A DNA stretch of 64,000 nt from the NCBI GenBank assembly GCA_943324745.2, contig CALPMT020000012.1, positions 1 to 64,000 on the forward strand. Direction: 5' to 3'. Of this stretch, positions 52,120 through 61,561 are shown in pieces (position 1 is the stretch's first letter; each line of letters starts with the position of its first letter). A model generated the notes under the pieces. That model was not told where the DNA came from, did not search any database, and worked only from the letters and a program-made list of their open reading frames with translations. Source of the stretch: Chitinophaga pinensis (GTDB lineage Bacteria > Bacteroidota > Bacteroidia > Flavobacteriales_D > Crocinitomicaceae). Made by a program: the position numbers and the translations under genes.

Positions 52120-52827
52120 ATGTTAAAAGTTATAAGTACATTTTTTTTAGCAGCTTTCCTTTTGGTTAGTTGTTCGATTGGACAAGGTTCAACAAAAACA
52201 GATTTGAGACCATCTGAATTTTCAAAACAGTTAAAGGAAACAGAAAACCCAACTATTTTGGATGTGCGAACGCCTGGTGAATTTGGGGAAGGACACATTC
52301 AAAACGCTTTAAATATCGATTGGAATGGTGCAAGTTTTGATGTGCAAGTTTCCAAATTAGATAAAAACAAAACTGTTTTTGTGTATTGCTTAAGTGGAGG
52401 AAGAAGTGGCTCAGCAGCAAATCAATTACGTTCTAATGGATTCAAAAATGTGTTAGAATTAGAAGGTGGTATGATGGCTTGGAGAAGTGCTGCTTTACCT
52501 GAAACTACAGATTCGAAAGTCGTTAAAAGTACAGGTGTGTCCACAACTGATTTTGAAAAAATGATTAAGGCAGATAAAGTTGTATTAGTCGATTTTTATG
52601 CTGAATGGTGTGGGCCTTGTAAAAAAATGAAACCTTCCATTGAAGCAATCGAACGTGAAATGAAAAACGTAAAAGTAATTCGTATTGATGTTGATAAACA
52701 TGCGGATTTGGTCAAATCGTTTGAAATTCAAGAGATTCCTATTCTACGTGTATACAAACAAGGAATAGTAGCATGGGAACAAAAAGGATATGTAGAAAAA
52801 GAGATAATTTTGAAAAATTTAAAATAA
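52120..52827 (+). CDS. Lipoprotein rhodanese-thioredoxin fusion
   Basis: 235 aa. Lipoprotein signal (MLKVISTFFLAAFLLVSC, Cys18), rhodanese domain (about 30-125, catalytic Cys90 in YCLSGGRSGSA), thioredoxin domain (about 140-235) with YAEWCGPCKKM (Cys164, Cys167). It faces the periplasm, so it may accept sulfur and reduce the resulting persulfide in one protein. Starts 2 bp after the previous rhodanese. Confidence 0.93.
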   Translation: MLKVISTFFLAAFLLVSCSIGQGSTKTDLRPSEFSKQLKETENPTILDVRTPGEFGEGHIQNALNIDWNGASFDVQVSKLDKNKTVFVYCLSGGRSGSAANQLRSNGFKNVLELEGGMMAWRSAALPETTDSKVVKSTGVSTTDFEKMIKADKVVLVDFYAEWCGPCKKMKPSIEAIEREMKNVKVIRIDVDKHADLVKSFEIQEIPILRVYKQGIVAWEQKGYVEKEIILKNLK

Positions 52828-52970
52828 TTTATACTCTTTACAATTTTTAGATTGTTTATTTTTAGATGGTTAATTGTATGTTTGTCCGTTTTTGGTAGTT
52901 GAAATGAATTTTGACTTACAGTCAAAATAATAGTTAGAATCAAATTATGTACAATGTGTTAAGAAATCAA

Positions 52971-53001
52971 TTTGTTAGTTTGATTTTTTTTTCTATATTT
53001 G
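52971..53001 (+). promoter_or_regulatory. Promoter of rpsO
   Basis: TTTG (52971-52974), 19-bp spacer, TATATTTG (52994-53001): a full consensus Bacteroidota promoter. The rpsO ATG follows 47 bp later. Confidence 0.8.
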
Positions 53002-53048
53002 CCCTCGTCTAAAGTAGACATACATAAGAATCATTAAATAATATTGGA

Positions 53049-53318
53049 ATGTATTTAGCACCAGAAAAGAAAACAGAGATCTTCGCAAAATACGCGGGAT
53101 CTGAAACAAACACAGGATCTGCAGAAGGTCAAATCGCTTTATTTTCTTACAGAATCTCTCACTTGACAGAGCACTTAAAGAAAAATAGAAAAGATTATGG
53201 AACACAACGTTCTTTGCAATTATTAGTTGGTAAAAGAAGAAGTCTATTGGATTACTTGAAAAAGAAAGAAATTTCTCGTTACCGTGCTATCGTGAAAGAA
53301 TTAGGATTACGTCGTTAA
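53049..53318 (+). CDS. rpsO: 30S ribosomal protein S15
   Basis: 89 aa, the normal length. [20 protein letters not shown] and the C-terminal [27 protein letters not shown] are highly conserved. Upstream of pnp as in most bacteria, with a strong terminator between them. Confidence 0.98.
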   Translation: MYLAPEKKTEIFAKYAGSETNTGSAEGQIALFSYRISHLTEHLKKNRKDYGTQRSLQLLVGKRRSLLDYLKKKEISRYRAIVKELGLRR

Positions 53319-53340
53319 TAACAAAGTTATCTTTATAAAG

Positions 53341-53375
53341 AAAAGGCATTTGAACTCTCAAATGCCTTTTTTTAT
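53341..53375 (+). terminator. Terminator of rpsO
   Basis: Perfect 13-bp arms AAAAGGCATTTGA / TCAAATGCCTTTT (53341-53353, 53358-53370), ACTC loop, T run. It sits between rpsO and pnp, where read-through would allow co-transcription. Confidence 0.92.
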
Positions 53376-53427
53376 GGAAAAAATGTCGTAATTTCGTTTT
53401 GCAAATTAAATTGTAAATTAATCAAGT

Positions 53428-55584
53428 ATGAATATAGTTAAAAAGTCCATCACTATTGGAGGGAAAAGTATCTCCATCGAGACAGGAAAATTGGCAAAAC
53501 AAGCTGATGGCTCCGTAGTGTTACAAATGGGCGAAACTGTAATGTTAGCAACGGTTGTTGCAGCACCTACAGCAAAAGATGGAGTAGATTTTTTACCGTT
53601 AACGGTAGATTACAAAGAAAAATTCGCTGCGGCTGGAAAAATCCCTGGTGGTTTCTTCCGTAGAGAAGCAAGACCTTCGGATGGTGAAGTGTTAATCATG
53701 CGTTTGGTGGATCGTGCATTACGTCCATTATTTCCAGATGACTACCATGCGGAAGTTCAGTTAATGATCCAATTGTTATCCTATGATGGAGAACACCAAC
53801 CAGACGCTTTATGTGGTTTGGCTGCTTCTGCTGCTATCGCAGTTTCTGACATCCCTTTCAACGGACCAATGTCTGAAGTTAGAGTAGGTAGAGTGAACGG
53901 TGAATACGTGATCAATCCTACTGTATCTGAAATGAAAAATTCGGATATTGATATCATGATTGCTGGTACGGTGAAAGATATCGTGATGTTAGAAGGTGAA
54001 ATGAAAGAAATTTCCGAATTGGAAATGGTAGATATCATCAAATTGGCTCACCAAGCAATTATCGAACAATGTAACTTTCAATTAGAATTAGCTAAATTAA
54101 TTCCAGTTGCTGCAGTAAAAAGAGAATACAATCACGAAACTCATAACGAAGAAGTTAAGAAAAACGTTTTCGATTTCTGTTTTGAAAAATGTAAAGATGT
54201 TGCCCGTCAAGGTTTAGCGTCTAAAGTGAAAAGAACGGAATTGTTTGATGCTGTTAAAACTGAATTCAAAGCGCAATATACAGAAGAAGAATTAGCTGAA
54301 ATCGGTGGATTCATCTCTGTTTACTTCTCTGAAGTGAAGAAAAAAGCAGTAAGAACTGTAATGGTGGAAGAAGGAAAACGTTTGGATGGTCGTAAATTCG
54401 ACGAAATTCGTCCAATCTGGGCGGAGGTTGATTATTTGCCTATCGTTCATGGATCTGCTGTATTTACGCGTGGAGAAACACAATCATTGACTACGTTAAC
54501 TTTAGGTGGTAAAATGGATGAACAATTGTTAGACGGAGTTACTTTCCGTGGAACAGAAAAATTCATGTTACACTATAATTTCCCTCCATTCTCAACAGGT
54601 GAAGCAAAACCATTACGTGGTACTTCTAGAAGAGAAGTTGGACATGGTAATTTAGCGTTAAGAGCATTGAAAAATGTTCTTCCAGACGATAATCCATATA
54701 CAATTCGTTTAGTTTCTGAAATTTTAGAATCCAATGGATCTTCTTCAATGGCTACCGTTTGTGCTGGTACTTTAGCATTAATGGATGGTGGTGTTCAAAT
54801 TAAAGCGCCAGTATCTGGTATTGCCATGGGATTAGTTGCTGAAGGTGGTAAATTTGTAGTTCTTTCAGATATCTTAGGGGATGAAGATCACTTAGGGGAT
54901 ATGGACTTCAAAGTAACAGGTACTGCTGCAGGTATTACTGCATGTCAAATGGATATTAAAGTAGATGGTTTACCATACGAAGTATTGATCCAAGCATTAG
55001 AACAAGCACGCGCAGGTCGTTTACATATCTTAGATAAAATTTTGGAAACAATTGCTGTTCCAAATCCTGAGTTGAAACCACAAACTCCTCGTATTGAAGC
55101 GTTCAACGTTCCTAACGAAGTAATTGGTGCTATCATCGGGCCTGGAGGAAAAATTATCCAAGCATTACAAAAAGAAACAAATACTGTAATCACAATTGAA
55201 GAAATTGAAGGTGGTCAAGGTCGTGTTCAAGTAATGTCAAACAATGGAGATGATATGAAAGCTGCAGTGACGAAAATTCGTCAAATTGCATTCCCTCCAA
55301 TTGTGGAAGAAGGTGCCGAATACGAAGGAAAAATCAAATCATTACAAGCATACGGATGTTTCGTAGAAATTCTACCTGGAACAGATGGACTTATCCATAT
55401 CTCTGAGTTTAATTGGGAGAAAATCGCTAAAATGGAAGATGTTTGTAAAGAAGGAGATGTCGTTCGTTTCAAAGTAATGGGTAAAGACTTGAAAACAAAA
55501 AAATGGAAACTTTCTCGTAAAGTATTACTTCCAAAACCTGAAAGAAAAGAAGAAGAAGTTTCTGCTGAAACAAAAGAAGCATAA
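53428..55584 (+). CDS. pnp: Polynucleotide phosphorylase
   Basis: 3'-5' exoribonuclease and polymerase. 718 aa: two RNase PH domains (about 15-230 and 310-540; [31 protein letters not shown]), KH domain with [10 protein letters not shown] near 575, and a C-terminal S1 domain ([20 protein letters not shown]). Complete. It lies about 60 bp after the rpsO terminator. Confidence 0.98.
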   Translation: MNIVKKSITIGGKSISIETGKLAKQADGSVVLQMGETVMLATVVAAPTAKDGVDFLPLTVDYKEKFAAAGKIPGGFFRREARPSDGEVLIMRLVDRALRPLFPDDYHAEVQLMIQLLSYDGEHQPDALCGLAASAAIAVSDIPFNGPMSEVRVGRVNGEYVINPTVSEMKNSDIDIMIAGTVKDIVMLEGEMKEISELEMVDIIKLAHQAIIEQCNFQLELAKLIPVAAVKREYNHETHNEEVKKNVFDFCFEKCKDVARQGLASKVKRTELFDAVKTEFKAQYTEEELAEIGGFISVYFSEVKKKAVRTVMVEEGKRLDGRKFDEIRPIWAEVDYLPIVHGSAVFTRGETQSLTTLTLGGKMDEQLLDGVTFRGTEKFMLHYNFPPFSTGEAKPLRGTSRREVGHGNLALRALKNVLPDDNPYTIRLVSEILESNGSSSMATVCAGTLALMDGGVQIKAPVSGIAMGLVAEGGKFVVLSDILGDEDHLGDMDFKVTGTAAGITACQMDIKVDGLPYEVLIQALEQARAGRLHILDKILETIAVPNPELKPQTPRIEAFNVPNEVIGAIIGPGGKIIQALQKETNTVITIEEIEGGQGRVQVMSNNGDDMKAAVTKIRQIAFPPIVEEGAEYEGKIKSLQAYGCFVEILPGTDGLIHISEFNWEKIAKMEDVCKEGDVVRFKVMGKDLKTKKWKLSRKVLLPKPERKEEEVSAETKEA

Positions 55585-55604
55585 TTCTATTCTACACAAA
55601 TTTT

Positions 55605-55640
55605 AAGAGGCTATTTCAAAAGAATAGCCTCTTTTTTTGT
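55605..55640 (+). terminator. Terminator of pnp
   Basis: 11-bp arms AAGAGGCTATT (55605-55615) and AATAGCCTCTT (55623-55633), loop of 7, then T7. Just after the pnp stop. Confidence 0.92.
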
Positions 55641-55769
55641 GAGGAAATGTTAGAAATCGTTAATTCATTTTGAATGCAAGAATAAAGCGAAAAATATTCG
55701 TGGTTTATATAGAACTAATTCAAAAATAAAAATGAATGTTCTTTCTTGGTCTGATCCAAATTCGATTCT

Positions 55770-56780
55770 TTACTTAGTTTTGAATCTATACCCTGCAACT
55801 AAACGGATATTTAAATATGTTTGGGTGTATTTTAATGAGGTAAACTCGATTGATTTATTGTCAAAATCTGTATGTAACATTAAAAACCAATTAGGTGTTT
55901 GATAACCTCCTATAAATCTAATATCAAATCGAGGTGCTAAACCTATAAAATATCTAGTTGTTTGATTGGTGTGAAAACTTTTTTCTTGTATAACTAATCC
56001 GTAACCACCTAAAGCACTAATATTCCAATGCCCTTTTATGTAAGCGTAAGCTAAACCAGGCACTAAACCGATATCAAAAGCACGAATTAACGTAGAGCTT
56101 GTTTTTGAATTACTTGGATCGTTCAGGTAAAATGGTAAAATAGTGGATTCATTATTATTTATTCCAAAGGAATTGATTGTGCTTTTAACATACCAAGTAA
56201 AACTAGATTTGTTAAAAACAGCAGTTTTTCCTCTTAAAGCAGACATTGAAAAATTCTTTTTGTAAAAAAACCACATATTGATAGAGAAACTTTTAGAGAT
56301 TAAACTACTTTCAATATCATTAGGAGTGTCATTAATAGATTTCGACGGATTAAATTGATATGCATCTAGTAAGGCAAATCCCCGATAGCGATAAAAATCT
56401 ACATCAAAAAACATTTTTTTATACGTAAAATCAAATCCAAGATGAAAATACTTGGATGGTCCGTAATCTTTTGTTGGTTTGATGGAACCCGGTAATTGAA
56501 TGTTTAGCCTTAAAGAAAGCCAACGATAATGACATCCAATTCCGTAAAAATCATGAATGTTATTTCTGAATTTTGCCTTAATAGGAATTTTATTTTGATC
56601 TGTTTCAATATTTAAAGGAGCTGTATTAAATCCTAAGTCATTAAATAAAATAAAATTATTTCGATAACTAGTAGTGGATGATGAATCAATTTGACTTAAT
56701 GTAATAAATGAAGTTATATTAAATAATAAAATTGTAATTAATGTTTTATAGCTATTAATATTGGTTTTATTAGAGCGCAT
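55770..56780 (-). CDS. DUF4421 family exported protein
   Basis: 336 aa. N-terminal hydrophobic signal (TLITILLFNITSFITLSQ) followed by a beta-rich body with the DUF4421 motif YGIGCHYRWLSLRLNIQLPG, YFHLGFDFTYKKMFFDVDFY and a C-terminal GYRFKTK strand. Probably an outer-membrane beta-barrel. Function unknown. Stands alone, divergent from the type IX cargo gene. Confidence 0.88.
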   Translation of the reverse strand: MRSNKTNINSYKTLITILLFNITSFITLSQIDSSSTTSYRNNFILFNDLGFNTAPLNIETDQNKIPIKAKFRNNIHDFYGIGCHYRWLSLRLNIQLPGSIKPTKDYGPSKYFHLGFDFTYKKMFFDVDFYRYRGFALLDAYQFNPSKSINDTPNDIESSLISKSFSINMWFFYKKNFSMSALRGKTAVFNKSSFTWYVKSTINSFGINNNESTILPFYLNDPSNSKTSSTLIRAFDIGLVPGLAYAYIKGHWNISALGGYGLVIQEKSFHTNQTTRYFIGLAPRFDIRFIGGYQTPNWFLMLHTDFDNKSIEFTSLKYTQTYLNIRLVAGYRFKTK

Positions 56781-56897
56781 TTTAATGTGATTCTGAGCGA
56801 AATAAAAATGTTAAATTAAGTTGTAAAAGTAATCTTTGTAAATGAATTTTTGATACTGAATATTTATTAAATTTGTATGTATACTCATTCATCATTC

Positions 56898-58487
56898 ATG
56901 TCTTTTAAACATATTTTATTTCTATTTTTAATGTTATTTATTGACAATTTGTCGATATCTCAAACATCTACTAAAATTAGAATAAATCACAATGGGAATG
57001 ATACAATAAGTTCTAATAACGATACAGTTATAGTAAAGATTTGTTTTGGTGACTCTGTGATTGTCTCTCCAAAGTTTACTTCTGTAGATGCCAAAATTGA
57101 CACCAATAATTTAAAGTATGAGTGGATAGTTGGAGGTGTAGGGTTTTATCAAAGTAAATCTTATAGTTTCAAACCAAAATTTAGTAATGGTTATTATATC
57201 ACTTTAAATATTTATAAAGATACTACTATTAATGAAAAATTTTTCTCCTTTAAATTAGATTCAACAATTTGTAAGATTCAAGTATCATCAACTCCTCAAT
57301 ACAAAGCGTTTAAAGCTGTTCCAGATAATATTTGTATGGATAAAGTGGTTGATGTATTTATGCCCAAAAAAGATGGTTCGAATGAATCTGATCCTATTTA
57401 TTTAGCTAAAGGTTTATATAGTATTGGTGGACTATATAAAGCAAATACTCCTATTCCTGATGGAATTCCTGGTAATGTATTTGAATCAAATATTTTGATT
57501 AATGATTTTGGGAATAATGCATTTGTTAAATCAAGTGAAGATATAGCACAAGTATGTATGTCTTTAGAACATTCATTTTTATCTGATATTGAAATAACAC
57601 TAACTTGCCCTACAGGACAAAAGGCGGTTCTTATAAATGCATTTAATGGTCCGGTTTCAAATTCCATACCTGGTGGTTTTGGGACTGGTAAAGTTGTTGG
57701 TTTAGGGAATGACTTAGACAATACGGATGAAGTAGGGGTTCACGGAGAACCTCATATTCAATATTGTTTCTCAAGTAATAATTCAAATTTAGGTACAATG
57801 GGGGATGAGTATTGGGTTGAAAATTTTAAAACAAATATTGTTGGTAAACCTATTATGAACTCAGACGGAATATATTTACCTGAAGAAACTTTTGAAAAAT
57901 TTATAGGCTGTCCAATTAAAGGAAATTGGAAAATTTCGGTTTCGGACAACAATGGAGGTGATGATGGATATATTTTTGATTGGGGGATTATGTTTAATTC
58001 GAAAGCCTTTCCAAAAATTGAAAATTATCAAAATAAATTATCAAAATCAGAATGGGTGGTTGATGAGAATGGTGCAATTACAAATAATTCACAAGATACG
58101 ACTTTCATTACACCTAAAATTCTCGGTGCAAATACCTATAAATATCATGTAGTTACTGATTATGGGTGCACCGGACAAGGATATGATACCACAATACATA
58201 TAAATACTAAATTGTGTTTAAATATTCCTAATGTGATGAATTTGAGTTCAAAAGTCGGAAATAATATTTTTTATATTAATACGGGCGATGTGAAAGAATT
58301 TAAATGCGAGGTTTATAATAGATGGGGAGTTGTAATGAGTGTTTTGTCTGGTCAAAAAGATGGTTGGGATGGAAGAGATAAGTATGGAAGAATAGTTGAT
58401 GAAGGTGTTTATTTTTATAAATTAAACATTACCTTTAATAATGGGAGTTCTGTTTCTCAGGACGGAAATTTCCTTTTAATGCATTAA
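56898..58487 (+). CDS. Type IX secretion cargo with P (proprotein-convertase-like) domain
   Basis: 529 aa from the Met at 56898. I prefer this start because a TAAATTTG box at 56868-56875 abuts the earlier ATG at 56877, so transcription from it would begin after that ATG. Order: signal peptide (SFKHILFLFLMLFIDNLSIS), a PKD-like region (about 30-125), a P/Homo-B-like domain (about 190-370; LEHSFLSDIEITLTCPTGQK, CPIKGNWKISVSDNNGGDDG) and a C-terminal gliding-motility-type sorting domain (CEVYNRWGVVM, KDGWDGRDKYGRIVDEGVYF), type B signal. Likely surface protein with adhesive or structural role. No protease domain is present. Confidence 0.88.
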   Translation: MSFKHILFLFLMLFIDNLSISQTSTKIRINHNGNDTISSNNDTVIVKICFGDSVIVSPKFTSVDAKIDTNNLKYEWIVGGVGFYQSKSYSFKPKFSNGYYITLNIYKDTTINEKFFSFKLDSTICKIQVSSTPQYKAFKAVPDNICMDKVVDVFMPKKDGSNESDPIYLAKGLYSIGGLYKANTPIPDGIPGNVFESNILINDFGNNAFVKSSEDIAQVCMSLEHSFLSDIEITLTCPTGQKAVLINAFNGPVSNSIPGGFGTGKVVGLGNDLDNTDEVGVHGEPHIQYCFSSNNSNLGTMGDEYWVENFKTNIVGKPIMNSDGIYLPEETFEKFIGCPIKGNWKISVSDNNGGDDGYIFDWGIMFNSKAFPKIENYQNKLSKSEWVVDENGAITNNSQDTTFITPKILGANTYKYHVVTDYGCTGQGYDTTIHINTKLCLNIPNVMNLSSKVGNNIFYINTGDVKEFKCEVYNRWGVVMSVLSGQKDGWDGRDKYGRIVDEGVYFYKLNITFNNGSSVSQDGNFLLMH

Positions 58488-58508
58488 TTAAATTTAAATT
58501 ATTGGATT

Positions 58509-59513
58509 ATGAATGGGTCAAAAAAGATAATAGGTGTAAATGGTTTTGGTAGAATTGGAAGATATTTTACCCGTTTAAGTTTGCAAAATTCATTAATAGA
58601 CGTTGCTGTTGTAAATGATTTAGCCGATATTAAAACATTAGCCCACTTATTTAAATATGATAGTGTTCATGGTGGTTTAAAACAAAATTTTACGATTGTT
58701 GAAAATGCATTACATTTTGAAAACGGAAAGATAATTTACTTTGTACAGGAAAAAAACCCTTCAGAGATTCCGTGGGAAAAATATGGTGTAGAGTATGTTG
58801 TTGAATCAACTGGACTATTTTTAACAAGAGAAAAAGCAAGTTTACATTTGCTAAGACCTGGTGTGAAAAAAGTTGTTTTAAGTGCGCCTGCCAATGATGA
58901 AGACATTAAAACAGTTGTACTTGGAGTCAATAGTGATATTCTATCAGATTCAGATAAGATTATTTCTAATGCATCATGCACGACTAATTCTGCAGCACCA
59001 ATGATTGAAGTAATTCGAAAATTAACTCATATTGAAAGCGCCTACATAACTACAATACATAGTTACACGACTGATCAACGTCTACATGATTCACCTCACA
59101 AGGATCTAAGGAGAGCTAGATCAGCTGCCTTGTCTATTGTACCAACTTCAACGGGAGCTGCAAAAGCCTTGACGAAAATATTTCCTGAGTTGGATGGTCA
59201 TTTTGGTGGTTGTGGTATGAGAGTTCCTGTACCAGATGGAAGTTTAACCGATTTAACATTGATTGTCACAAATGCTCCAACGGTAGAGCGAATCAATCTA
59301 GCATTTAAAGAAGCTTCTGAAACTTATTTAAAAGATATATTAACTTATACAGATGATCCGATAGTTTCTGTTGATATAGTTGGAAATTCTAGTAGTGTAA
59401 TTTTTGACAGTGATTTAACACATGTTATTGGAAATATGGTTAAGTTGGTTGGTTGGTACGATAATGAAGCTGGTTATTCGAATCGTTTAATCAATTTATT
59501 AGAAATTTTATAA
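58509..59513 (+). CDS. gap: Glyceraldehyde-3-phosphate dehydrogenase, type I
   Basis: 334 aa. NAD-binding GVNGFGRIGR, AVVNDLAD (acidic residue that selects NAD over NADP), catalytic Cys157 in ISNASCTTNS, and the C-terminal WYDNEAGYSNRL. Glycolytic or gluconeogenic enzyme. It follows the type IX cargo gene by 21 bp but is functionally unrelated. Confidence 0.97.
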   Translation: MNGSKKIIGVNGFGRIGRYFTRLSLQNSLIDVAVVNDLADIKTLAHLFKYDSVHGGLKQNFTIVENALHFENGKIIYFVQEKNPSEIPWEKYGVEYVVESTGLFLTREKASLHLLRPGVKKVVLSAPANDEDIKTVVLGVNSDILSDSDKIISNASCTTNSAAPMIEVIRKLTHIESAYITTIHSYTTDQRLHDSPHKDLRRARSAALSIVPTSTGAAKALTKIFPELDGHFGGCGMRVPVPDGSLTDLTLIVTNAPTVERINLAFKEASETYLKDILTYTDDPIVSVDIVGNSSSVIFDSDLTHVIGNMVKLVGWYDNEAGYSNRLINLLEIL

Positions 59514-59619
59514 TTCAACAAGTTAAAAACTGATATCTCTAACTTAACAAACCTTAACAAAGACTCAAAACTTATTTTTCATATTCTTCGTTAAATTTGT
59601 ATTTCAAATTAAACTTGCT

Positions 59620-61089
59620 ATGAAGACAAATTTTAAATTTTTAGGTTTAGGTTTACTAGGAGGGATGTTACCCCTAGGTTTATTTTTGTGTTTTAATAGT
59701 CCATCAACTTCACTTTCTGATGAAGTATTGGATGGTAATCGTATGAATCATGCACAGTTTGCATCATTTGGTTCAAACCCAATGATGACAGAAAATTTTG
59801 TTGATGCATCGGAAAGTACAATTAATTCTGTTGTCCATGTCACAACCAAAGTTGTAAAAACAACTGTTCAACAAGATCCATTCTTTGAGTTTTTCTATGG
59901 TCCTGGATCAGGAAATAAAGAATTTAAACAATATGGTTCAGGTTCAGGTTCTGGAGTTATTGTTTCATCTGAAGGATACATTGTCACAAATAATCATGTA
60001 ATTGACAATGCAAGTGAAATTGAAGTTATTTTAAACGACAATTCAAAATATTCAGCGTTTGTTATAGGTACCGATCCATCAACGGATGTCGCAATATTAA
60101 AAATTAATGCGCCGAATTTGAAACCTATTTCTTTCGGAAATAGTGATGATTTAAGAGTAGGTGAATGGGTATTAGCTGTTGGTAATCCTTTTAATTTAAC
60201 ATCTACGGTTACTGCAGGTATTGTAAGTGCAAAAGCTAGAAATATTAATATACTTTCAGATCGAACAAATAACAACATTGTTCCTATTGAATCATTTATT
60301 CAAACGGATGCTGCAGTAAATCCAGGTAACAGTGGTGGAGCTTTAGTGAATACTAAAGGTGAGTTGATCGGAATAAATTCAGCGATCTCATCACCTACAG
60401 GAAGTTACTCTGGATATTCTTTTGCAATTCCGATAAATTTAGTCCAAAAAGTAATGCGTGATTTAATTGATTTTGGAATCGTTCAACGTGCATTTTTAGG
60501 TGTTCAGATCTCTGATGTAAATCAAGAATTAAAAGAAAAACATGATTTACCTTCATTAAAAGGTGTTTTTATCTCAAAAGTTACTGATGATGGAAGTGCT
60601 GATAAAGCTGGAGTAAAGGAGGGTTCTGTAATTTTAAAAGTAGGTATGAAAGAAGTAAATTCCTCTGCAGAATTACAAGAAGAAATAGGGAAGAGAAGAC
60701 CTGGGGATAATGTTACACTGACTGTGAGAACAAAAAAAGGTGTAACAGAAACAATTGACGTCATTCTCAGAAATATAGAGGGATCAACATCTTTAATGAA
60801 TAAAAATGAGGTTTCTAAAACGAGTGCTTTAGGGGCAGTTTTTGTGAACCTATCTGATAAAGAAAAAAAGGAGTTGAATATTGCATACGGAGTTAAAATC
60901 AAAACATTAAATGCAGGTAAGTTAAAAGGTTTAGGTGTAGAAGAAGGAATGATTATTACCAAAATTAATAATGATCCGATTGAATCTGTTGAGCAGTTAA
61001 CGACTAAATTAAGTTCTGGAAATCGTGGTATTTTACTTGAAGTTATGACTAAAAGTGGTAAAAAAGATTATATTGGATTTGGACTTTAA
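59620..61089 (+). CDS. degQ: Do/DegP-family periplasmic serine protease
   Basis: 489 aa. N-terminal signal or membrane segment, trypsin-like domain with His126 (TNNHV), Asp156 (DPSTDVAIL) and Ser238 (NPGNSGGAL), then two PDZ domains (about 275-375 and 400-485). HtrA proteases handle misfolded envelope proteins. DegP and DegQ cannot be distinguished here; the symbol is provisional. TAAATTTG at 59593-59600, 19 bp before the ATG, is a good -7 box. Confidence 0.95.
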   Translation: MKTNFKFLGLGLLGGMLPLGLFLCFNSPSTSLSDEVLDGNRMNHAQFASFGSNPMMTENFVDASESTINSVVHVTTKVVKTTVQQDPFFEFFYGPGSGNKEFKQYGSGSGSGVIVSSEGYIVTNNHVIDNASEIEVILNDNSKYSAFVIGTDPSTDVAILKINAPNLKPISFGNSDDLRVGEWVLAVGNPFNLTSTVTAGIVSAKARNINILSDRTNNNIVPIESFIQTDAAVNPGNSGGALVNTKGELIGINSAISSPTGSYSGYSFAIPINLVQKVMRDLIDFGIVQRAFLGVQISDVNQELKEKHDLPSLKGVFISKVTDDGSADKAGVKEGSVILKVGMKEVNSSAELQEEIGKRRPGDNVTLTVRTKKGVTETIDVILRNIEGSTSLMNKNEVSKTSALGAVFVNLSDKEKKELNIAYGVKIKTLNAGKLKGLGVEEGMIITKINNDPIESVEQLTTKLSSGNRGILLEVMTKSGKKDYIGFGL

Positions 61090-61561
61090 GATCGCTTAAA
61101 TTCTACTTTTAAAAAGTTAAATAAAAACAGTCGATAAAAACATAATATATTAGTTGCAAAAGAGTGAATAATTCATTTTTTATGATTTTCACATTGAATA
61201 ATAGTACACTTATGTTGTTGTTTTAGAGAGTTTTTTATGTTATTATTTGAGATTAAATAGCTGTTTTAACAGCAATAAAATTAACAGAGTTTATACACTT
61301 TATTTTTGTAATGTTTTTGATTACTGAGTTTTAGTGCTTTTAAATTAGTATTGACAAACAGAATATCAAAAATTGGTTTTGATAAAATATTGAATAAATG
61401 AGGTCAATTTACTATATTGGTTGTATTCGATCAATATAGTAAATTGACCTCATTTTCCATATAGATTATTTAAGTTAAGATATTATATAGATTTTTAATG
61501 GGGTTTTACACCACTAAATAATCAATCAATGGATACGATTAGTTTTTTCAATATGATTGAT
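61090..61561. other. Gene-free spacer between degQ and VWA gene
   Basis: AT-rich, no open frame worth calling. Its only structured element is the long hairpin at 61396-61455. No conventional T-tract terminator follows degQ. Confidence 0.6.
61396..61455. repeat. 24-bp perfect inverted repeat
   Basis: AAATGAGGTCAATTTACTAT then ATTG (61396-61419) and its exact reverse complement (61432-61455) around a 12-nt loop GTTGTATTCGAT. It lies between two convergent genes and lacks the A/T tracts of nearby terminators. It is 306 bp beyond the degQ stop and 106 bp past the VWA gene's stop. Confidence 0.95.
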
